A DNA stretch of 5,880 bases from SHZI01 sp964391025 (lineage in GTDB: Bacteria; Pseudomonadota; Gammaproteobacteria; Steroidobacterales; GCA-2729495). How positions within the stretch are numbered: the first letter of the stretch is position 1; each line of letters opens with the position of its first letter. Position numbers and translations under genes: made by a program. Where the stretch lies: the NCBI GenBank assembly GCA_964391025.1, contig CAYMKJ010000220.1, positions 1-5,880 on the forward strand. Direction: 5' to 3'. A model generated the notes under the pieces. It was not told the origin of the DNA. It saw only the letters and a list, made by a program, of their open reading frames with translations, and ran no database searches. Positions 5,558-5,880 of this stretch are shown here, piece after piece.

Positions 5558-5880
5558 ATGCACCATCCCACCCTGGCGATCGTTGCAACGGTGCGCAATC
5601 CAGGCCCTTCATTCAAGACCTGGATCGCGTATCACCTGCACCAGGCCGATCACCTGTATATATTCCTCGACAAGCCCGGCACGGGCGACGAGCAGTTGAT
5701 TCCCGCCAACCCCCGCGTGACCGGGCTGGCCGGCGAACAGCTCAGCTGGATGACCGGGCAAAACGGCGTGATGCAACGACAAGTGGCGAACGTCTGGCGG
5801 GCTCTTGGCCTGTGTCGCAAGGAGGGCCTCACCTGGTTGCTGCACATCGACGCAGACGAACTGATCTGGTCTCCGCAAGC
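5558..5880 (+). CDS. Glycosyltransferase, GT2/GT92-like (5' part, runs off the window)
   Basis: The frame from the ATG at 5558 is open to the right edge, giving 107 residues of an incomplete protein. It opens with the nucleotide-sugar-binding strand and loop of a GT-A fold (HPTLAIVATVRNPGPSFKTW). The helix and strand WIAYHLHQADHLYIFLD follow, close to the 'eWiayHl..Gvdhiyifd' pattern of the Glyco_tranf_2_4/GT92 group. Residues 93-103, WLLHIDADELI, hold the DxD-type metal and sugar-nucleotide motif (Asp98-Asp100) followed by Glu101. It should be a cytoplasmic, metal-dependent enzyme adding a sugar to a surface glycan or lipid; the sugar is not predictable. An in-frame TAA at 5549-5551 excludes any earlier start. 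A distant aagga at 5540-5544 is the only ribosome-site candidate. It is divergent from the membrane glycosyltransferase, with 84 bp between the chosen starts. Confidence 0.85.
   Translation, partial: MHHPTLAIVATVRNPGPSFKTWIAYHLHQADHLYIFLDKPGTGDEQLIPANPRVTGLAGEQLSWMTGQNGVMQRQVANVWRALGLCRKEGLTWLLHIDADELIWSPQ

Overview
The window looks like a GC-rich gammaproteobacterial chromosome. It has a Pseudomonas/Xanthomonas-style MltF with flanking GTAG-type REP palindromes, and a tRNA-Ser gene with encoded CCA. Third codon positions are strongly G/C in all genes I accept. No species can be named from this sequence.

Left part (1-2342), core-like: the C-terminal biotinyl domain of an acyl-CoA carboxylase alpha subunit runs in from the left edge. 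It converges on mltF (minus strand), a periplasmic lytic transglycosylase. An inverted pair of REP units lies between them and supplies the stop codon of the mltF reading frame. A 209-bp gap then separates mltF from a divergently oriented 110-aa protein of unknown function. This is followed closely by a tRNA-Ser(CGA) gene whose -10/discriminator region is tandemly duplicated.

Middle (2343-3673), accessory: immediately 3' of the tRNA lies a remnant of an RHS/YD-repeat protein gene (minus strand), truncated at both ends. Next comes a 45-codon small ORF broken by one TAG codon, then an intact overlapping antitoxin / PIN-domain toxin pair. The small ORF may originally have headed the toxin-antitoxin operon. 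A tRNA 3' end followed by gene fragments and a toxin-antitoxin pair is typical of an insertion hot spot, but no integrase or convincing attachment-site duplication is visible.

Right part (3674-5880), probable surface-glycan region: a roughly 600-aa polytopic membrane protein of GT-C glycosyltransferase type (minus strand) is divergent from a GT2/GT92-like glycosyltransferase (plus strand) that leaves the window after 107 residues. The two start about 84 bp apart and probably belong to one polysaccharide or glycolipid locus.

No clearly new multi-gene system is present. The items most worth checking are the interrupted small ORF before the PIN toxin-antitoxin pair, the duplicated tRNA promoter core, the REP-encoded tail of MltF, and the uncharacterised 110-aa protein.
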